Positions 58,011 through 64,000 of a stretch of DNA of 64,000 nucleotides are shown one piece after another. The DNA lies in NCBI RefSeq assembly GCF_027943255.1, contig NC_072892.1:34185792-34249791 (forward strand). The letters run 5' to 3'. Position 1 is the first letter of the stretch. Every line of letters starts with the position of its first letter. The notes under the pieces were generated by a model. It made no database searches and was not told where the DNA came from. It worked only from the letters and a program-made list of their open reading frames with translations. Origin of the DNA: Anastrepha obliqua (taxonomy: Eukaryota; Arthropoda; Insecta; Diptera; Tephritidae). The position numbers and the translations under genes were made by a program.

Positions 58011-59045
58011 AATGCGCGACATTTTTTAATATGCAGAGGAAAGCAACCAAATCCCCATACATATTTACATATTAGTTATAGCTCTAAACAACGATCGAAG
58101 TTATTGTAATAATTTAGTGAAGTGCCATAGTTGTTGTTAGTATAACTTAGTAAACTGAACGATCTCAGTACTGAAACCTATAATTATTAGATCATCTGAG
58201 AAAGGAGGTCAATAAACTCGTCGAATAACTACTAGAATATGAAGTAATAAAAGAGGAGGGCTTTGAGAATAAAGTTCATAAATAAAACAGTAAAAGTTCA
58301 CACAATCGTAAAAGTTATTAACTCGAAAACTAGTTATGTTTTAATTGAGAGTTGTGAAGCAAAGAAAATCGAGGCAAGTGAAGACAGGGGCTATTCGAAA
58401 AGCAATGGCGATTTAAATGCCTCATAACCAGCACAGCAAATAAAATAAACAAAGGGGCAAAACAAAAATCCTAGTATATTAAAGTGGAATGAAGCGGAAT
58501 AAGTTAAAAAAGTATTTTTGTATGTATGCGTGCATGCAAAAATATGAAAAAAGGGAAGCACTACATTCATTTGCATAACTTAGAAAAGCGTTAATGGTTG
58601 AGTTTACGGTAATCGAGTGCGTTAACCTCTGGCTAACTAAATTAGACATTGTAGCCAACGCGCTAGCGTGGAAGGCGAAGAACAAAAAATACTTAAATGG
58701 TGTAAGAGGAAGTGCCAAAACCAAGTAAATGCGCAAAGAAGCCGTGAGTGCAGCGCGCTGCCACAACTTCCACTGGTTGTTTGTAAAAATTGGTTTTTGT
58801 ATAAAATTAAAAAAAAAAAGTTTTAGGCTTTTTTTCCATTAGTAAAGGGTAAAGTAACTCGTTTAATATATTGGAAAGCTTTGGTGCGTGCTTTTTGGGC
58901 TATAAGAAGCCGCCGCAAAAGCCGGGTGCAGAATTACGTCATGGCTTAAATTAAATTAGCGGCTGTTTTGGGCGTAACTCTTACGCAATTTGCATGTCGG
59001 GCTCGTTTTTTAGCTCACCTTCAGTCGATTGAGTGTTTATAAATG
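58011..59045. other. Non-coding stretch, nothing recognised
   Basis: AT-rich sequence. The minus-strand frames at 58391-58766 are unrecognised and overlap one another. Confidence 0.45.
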
Positions 59046-59047
59046 TA

Positions 59048-59400
59048 CGAGGTATGTTTAAAAGTAAGTTGACTTTTTGCTTTTTTGTTAAAATATTTAT
59101 TTATGCATCAATATCTATTTTGGCCGCCACTTCAAAGTGATCTTCATCAGATAAAATGCATTTGTGCCAACGCTTTTTCCAATTCTCGCATCGCATTTGA
59201 CTAAAAAACTAAAGCGCTTGAGCCATTCTCCAACGTTGCGAATGTTATCTCCACATTCGTGGCACATCTCCTTTTTTCATAGGTATTTTCTGTTTTGCGA
59301 GCAAATTGTTTTAGGAGTCGTAATGGGTCAAATCCGGTGAGTAAGGAGGTTGAGCTAAAATTACGGTGTTAATTTTGGCCCCAAAATTCATTTATTTTTT
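59048..59400 (-). pseudogene. mariner-type transposase C-terminus with terminal repeat
   Basis: On the plus strand TA (59046-59047) is followed by CGAGGTATGTTTAAAAGTAA, a mariner-like end. Read on the minus strand the interior gives AQPPYSPDLTHYDS, then after frame changes LAKQKIPMKK, CENWKKRWHKCILSDEDHFE and AAKIDIDA with a stop at 59101-59103. The D of HYDS (59317-59319) is at the third catalytic position, although the usual AP before it reads TH. WKKRWHKC and DHFE are typical of the C-terminus. The other end and the first two catalytic residues are missing. It is distinct from both other mariner types in the window. Confidence 0.8.
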
Positions 59401-61655
59401 TCGGTAACACAAAATCGGCGATCACTCAAAGAGACACTTCTCCTGTGTCTATAAAACAAACTATGTTAAATATGTCATAAACTTGAAACTGCATTGTGAG
59501 AGTATATTTAGAGGTGTGTCCAAGATCAGTCCGTTAAGCGGCTCTCAGCGATTTTCAAGGCATCAGCTGATTGGCTAACGTAACCGAGGTCATGACAGCG
59601 GTTTGTTGATGAGAAAACTGAGATTGTTTTATGATTGGTGAATCAACACATTCGCCACCCGCTTTACTTCGTGGCGCTCTGAACAACAATTGATCGGACG
59701 AGGGGCGAATACGTGTGATATCAGCGAATCGAATCGTGCTAGGGAGTCCCGGATGATGTGGCAGTCGAAGTTACTCGTTCAATTTCGTTTTTTCACCATA
59801 ACTGATGGCCAAGCCTGGTAATCTATCATCCTTCTTTAAACTGTAATCGCATGTACCAACACACATTTGTACATTTTTTTGTTTTCGTTCTTTGTTGCAC
59901 CTGACACTTTGCGACCATCATAACTGATTTTTCTTTTTATTTCTTTAATTTTTGTTACTTCATAATTGTTTTTTTTTATTTCTTTTTTCTTCACTCCTTT
60001 TTTCCACCTCTATTTTTTCGTTTCACACAATGACTAGTTTGGTAATTGCTTTTACCGTTATTTCATACATAATTCCACGCATGTCTTAGGTAACATCTTC
60101 TTTCGTTTATTCACTTCATTCCTCGTTCATTCTTTTGATTTAACAGTTATCAGCGCCAATGACTCTCAATTCTCACCTCTCAGCCAAGCATTTCACGTTT
60201 GAACGCCGTCTCTTATTATTTGATATGCTTGTTAGCATATTTATTTACACCCATTTCTATTTCCCGCTGCTCATTATTATTCAGTGTGCGATTATATCAC
60301 AGTTATTTTTATTATGCGTACGTCCATTCTTTGTGCACTCACAGATGTTCTACTTTCGTGTGAAAGATCTCTGGTAAAAATTTATTGTAAGCCGCGTGCA
60401 TTGTTTCGCTCTGCTGCCGAAATCAATTGATTGTGTTGTTGTTGCGTAAAATAGGTATGTAAGTATACATGCTAAGCGCATTCTAGCAGTAAAAATAGGA
60501 GAGTCTGCAAATGCGCCACAACGCCTGACATCACAATGAATTTCACTCGTAAACTAAACTGTTCGTTAATGTCAGTCTCCCTTCCCCTCCCCTTCAAAAT
60601 AAAAACAAAAAAGAGCGCATTAGGAATGACAGTAAATAATTGACGGTAAGCATATAATTATAGTTGTAGTAAACAAGTGAGAAGCACACAAAAGCGCACA
60701 TATAGAATTCTCAATACCTGTAACGTAACGCTTCATTGAGCGCCGCGAGGGAGTGTCTCTCGGCTTACGACTACACTTGACGTCGTTTGCAAGTAGCAGT
60801 AAATATGCACGTATGTCACTCTTTGATAGATCATTGACACCTTGAAGCCTGAGAAAACGTGCATACTCGTGTCTATACATAATCGATGCTTCAAAAAAAA
60901 AAAAAAAACAAAAAAGATAAAAGAAGAAGAATACTGAAATTCAACCATAAAAATAGTAGTACATATAAAATGAAGACAATAAATAGTTAAAATGTTAGCA
61001 TACAAAAAAAAAACACACAAAAACGGAGTTGCATTGATGTTTCAAGCTGTAGTGTTGCAAATGTCACAACAAATAGAGGCAAACAACAAAAACGAAATAC
61101 AAGTAAACTAACCAACAACAACCGGCAGTGATGCAAAGTAATTGATTTGGAATGCTTTGTAACGAATGCGTTAATTGATTTGTAATTACACGGTTGAACA
61201 GCGCTTAATTGTAGGTGAAATGACATTTGTAACAAATTAATAGAATCCAAAAAAATAAAAAATAAATTGCTTAATTAAATAAAAGGGGTAAATGTGATAA
61301 AGAATGTGAATGCAGATTGATTGTTTCCCAGGCGTGTGTTGTAAGTGCATAGATTAACATATGTAAATCTCTATATCTCCCTCTCCCTCTTGCTCTCTCT
61401 CTCTCCTTCTATCCATCTTTATCAGACGCAAAGAGCCGTTTTCAAAATTGTGGGCGAGCACCACATTTTTTTTTTAATTCAGATGAGAAAAAAATGCTGC
61501 ATTTCCTGTTAAGTGTCTTTAGTGAGCCAGTTCCTGCCATTTTTATGTTTGTATACAGAACATCGGGTCACACTGCACGGTAATTTAAAGCTGAGATTCA
61601 TCATTAATTCCTTTTGTGCCGAGTGGAACAAAAAACCTTAATACTGTCAGGCCCA
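59401..61655. other. Non-coding stretch, nothing recognised
   Basis: A GC-richer segment at 59500-59800 (GGCATCAGCTGATTGGCTAA, GAACAACAATTGATCGGACG) may be an unidentified insertion but shows no ends. (CT)n-rich sequence lies at about 61375-61410. The frames at 60159-61250 are unrecognised. Confidence 0.4.
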
Positions 61656-61659
61656 AGGA

Positions 61660-62240
61660 CAAGCTAACATTTTTTATATTTTTTGTAATTTTTAATTTTT
61701 TAATTAATTAATTTTTTTTTCTTCTGCTGTATTTTATTTTTAAGTTTTTAATATTATATTATTTTTTCGTATTTTTCATTGTTTTATTTATTCATTTTTT
61801 TATTTTCTTCTGTGTTTTATCGTGTTTTTTATATAAGTTCATTACCCTTCCCACCAATTTTATTTTATTTTTATACATTTTTTTCTTTAAGTTTTTTATT
61901 CTTTTAGTTATGGGTTTTTTATGTTTCTTTTTTTTTAATTTAAATTTTTTTTATTTCAGGTTTTTTATTCTTATAGTGATGGATTTTTTTGAAATCCATT
62001 TTTGTATATGTTTTTATTGTTTTATTTGTGCTAGTTTTCTTCATTTTTTTTAAGATTTTTAGGTCTTTACAATTTTTTTATTTACAACTTTGTTCATTTT
62101 TTTATTCGTTTTTTTCATTTTTTTGATTACTTTTTTTAATTTTATTATTATTGTTTTTTTCCAATTATTTTTGTTTTTATTAATTATATATTTATTTATA
62201 TTTAATAATTTTTTATTTATTTATGTTTAATGTTTTTATC
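61660..62240. repeat. T-rich low-complexity block
   Basis: T-dominated plus strand with TTATTTTTTT words and no coding content. It ends just before the GC-richer terminal region. Confidence 0.85.
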
Positions 62241-62249
62241 CTGTTTTCT

Positions 62250-64000
62250 TTATATTTATATTTCATTATTTTTCACCCTGCCGACCATTTCTTGAACAAA
62301 AGTCAATTTTCGTGCTCACATCACGAATTCTTTTGGTTGCCTCGGCGGTTTTCTGTCAGCCTTTATTCTTTGTCACAATCTGCGCTGTGCCGCCAAGAAC
62401 AGCAGACATGGCTTAAACATTCAAAGCCGCCGTCAATATGTGCCACGGTGAAATGGTGAAAAGTCGTGGCCGCTGTCACCGGCACCAACAACACTACCAA
62501 CACCAATACCACCAGCAATGCCGATTCTGTACGACTCCGTTGTCTCTCACTGCAATTGGGTTTTGCATCGTAAGCATAATTCGTATTGAATTTTTTTCTC
62601 TATTTGCGTTTTTCTGCTGTTGGTTTTGTTCTTCTGCTAGTTGTTGTGGTAGTTGATTTGTATCAGTGGCTTTGCGAAGTACCGTTAAGTTGACCGATTA
62701 TATAACGGTTTATGTATTCCATATTCGTGCGAGCAGAAGAGAAAGGCAGTAGGCAGTGAGACGGAAGACAGCGTAGGTAGCAGAAACTGGAACTGGAAAA
62801 GCAAGTCGACGCCGCCGCTGCCATTGCCAGCGACGCCTCATTGCATGCCCAAGCGAACGAACACGCAGCACTGCACTACTATTTCACTTGGCGGCGGACA
62901 GTTGCTCTTGGCCAAGTTTAAATGCCGCTGCTGCATTGTGAAGTGCAACAGTGGAATGTGAAAAACATCCACAGCAGTCAACAACAAAAAAATCATAGAG
63001 CGAATATCATAGTTAATAGTTGTTGTTGTTGTATGCCAAACTTGCAGCTGTTGTCTGACTGTGGCACAATTGTGCCGCCGTTTTCGGCGAGGTTGCTTGT
63101 TGTTGCAACAGCAACTTATTTGCATTTCTATTTTTTAGAGTTAACTGTTTTCCATTGTGATTTTCTTGTTTTCTTGCTTTTTCTGCAGTTCCCATAGCGC
63201 TGCAGCAGCAAATTTGCGCCTTTCTTTGGGGACTTTTTCTCCTTGCTCGCTGGCGCGTTCCCATTTCGCGGATTGGCGGCTCCAGCGCTCGCACGTTTTT
63301 CGATATTTTTAACTGAGCTCGTTTTTTTTTGCTCTTTCTTTGCTGGCTGTTCAGGAGCTCATCGCTTTGAGAGCGCGAGCTCTTAATTGTGCTCGAGCGC
63401 TTGTGTCGCGCACAGATTTTCGTGTAACCTCAAGTGGCGAGTAGCGGCCGCGGCACGGCACGGCACGTATTGCAAGAAAAAAAGTTTATGAAATTCAATT
63501 TGCATTTTGCTGCTGTTGCTACAATAGCTTCTTTCTTTTTGTGTCTTTTTTTTTGTTTTTTTGGAGGAAACCTACTTCGAATTCACAGTTTCTTGCTGAT
63601 TTTTGCCATTGTATGCAATTTTTTTCACTTCGGCCTCTTTTTGTCTTAATTAAATTTTCTGTTTTGTATGCAATTGTGCAGAAAAAGTAGAACGCCACGG
63701 TCGGTCGCCCCACCGCACACTTGACTTTCAGGCGCTGCGCCTGCTACTCTCAGCTCGCTGCTTAATCTGCGAAATTGTGTCAGTGACAAGAAACGTGAGA
63801 AGCGAGAGAGGGAAGTGCCCTCGAAAGTGCACTTAGATATTATTTGTCTTAATTTTTGGCTAAAAACAGAATAAAAAAAAAAACAAAAGCGAAATCGAAA
63901 TCATTTTTAATTAATCCAATAACGCTTTTCGAGTACCTTTTGTATTAAATCGCATATTTACGAGTACGAAGCTTGAGAAGAAGCCAGAAGCAGATAAAAA
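62250..64000 (+). promoter_or_regulatory. GC- and CpG-richer region, candidate promoter/5' UTR
   Basis: From about 62300 the base composition rises well above the rest of the window, with CpG-containing words (GTCGACGCCGCCGCTGCC, GAGTAGCGGCCGCGGCACGG), CAACAACA/CAGCAGCAG tracts, a GAGA-type run (GAAGCGAGAGAGGGAAG near 63800) and a purine-rich end (AAAACAAAAGCGAAATCGAA). Such sequence is typical of the long 5' UTRs and promoter regions of fly developmental genes. GTCAGTGAC near 63780 is close to an initiator, but no TATA box or downstream element can be defended. No ATG-led conserved frame was found, so any coding exon must lie beyond the window. Strand and function are inference. Confidence 0.3.

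Noticed and set aside
59500..59800. GC-richer segment as an extra transposon
   Set aside because: No inverted repeats, coding similarity or target duplication could be found by eye.

Overview
This 64 kb window is non-coding, AT-rich DNA from an insect, most likely a true fruit fly (Tephritidae, Diptera). The family-level call rests on a tRNA-derived SINE that I associate with tephritid genomes from memory, plus the mixture of Tc1/mariner, Helitron and R1-like relics and the many (CATA)n, (AC)n and (GT)n tracts. I could not defend a single intact host protein-coding exon, rRNA gene, tRNA gene or CRISPR array. The window reads as a gene desert, or the inside of a very long intron or upstream region. 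Only the last ~1.7 kb (62.3-64 kb) changes character and looks like the approach to a promoter or 5' UTR.

Mobile DNA, left to right: a 2.58 kb non-autonomous Helitron with both termini (3814-6391, minus), carrying the C-terminal half of a Pif1-like helicase and seven copies of a 142-bp repeat; a dead Tc1-like transposase (8570-9305); a 521-bp internally deleted mariner with TIRs and flanking TA (19156-19676); two remnants of a second mariner lineage (27340-27660 and 43149-43574); the C-terminus of an RTE-like non-LTR retrotransposon (29750-30215); a full-length tRNA-SINE with a 15-bp target-site duplication (35557-35879) and four fragments of the same family; a 5'-truncated R1-like non-LTR reverse transcriptase (41272-42301 plus 3' UTR); two TIR-bounded non-autonomous elements (42614-43145, and more doubtfully 45271-45742); a possible non-LTR 3' end (48303-48590); and a third mariner type (59048-59400).

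Simple and tandem sequence makes up much of the rest: kilobase-scale A-rich or T-rich low-complexity blocks whose strand polarity flips along the window, an AACAT pentamer array (22.9-24.0 kb), a GAGATT-type hexamer satellite with higher-order repeats (54.6-55.6 kb), an ATCAC-rich array (15.7-16.0 kb), several diverged tandem duplications, and a dispersed repeat family seen around 8.4, 51.7 and 57.3-58.0 kb.

Nothing here works together as a pathway. The story is repeated transposon insertion, internal deletion and local tandem amplification in neutral DNA. The best item for follow-up is the Helitron: both ends, the 3' hairpin, the insertion point and the chimeric interior can all be read from the sequence. 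All protein-family calls come from motif recognition by eye; no database search was run.
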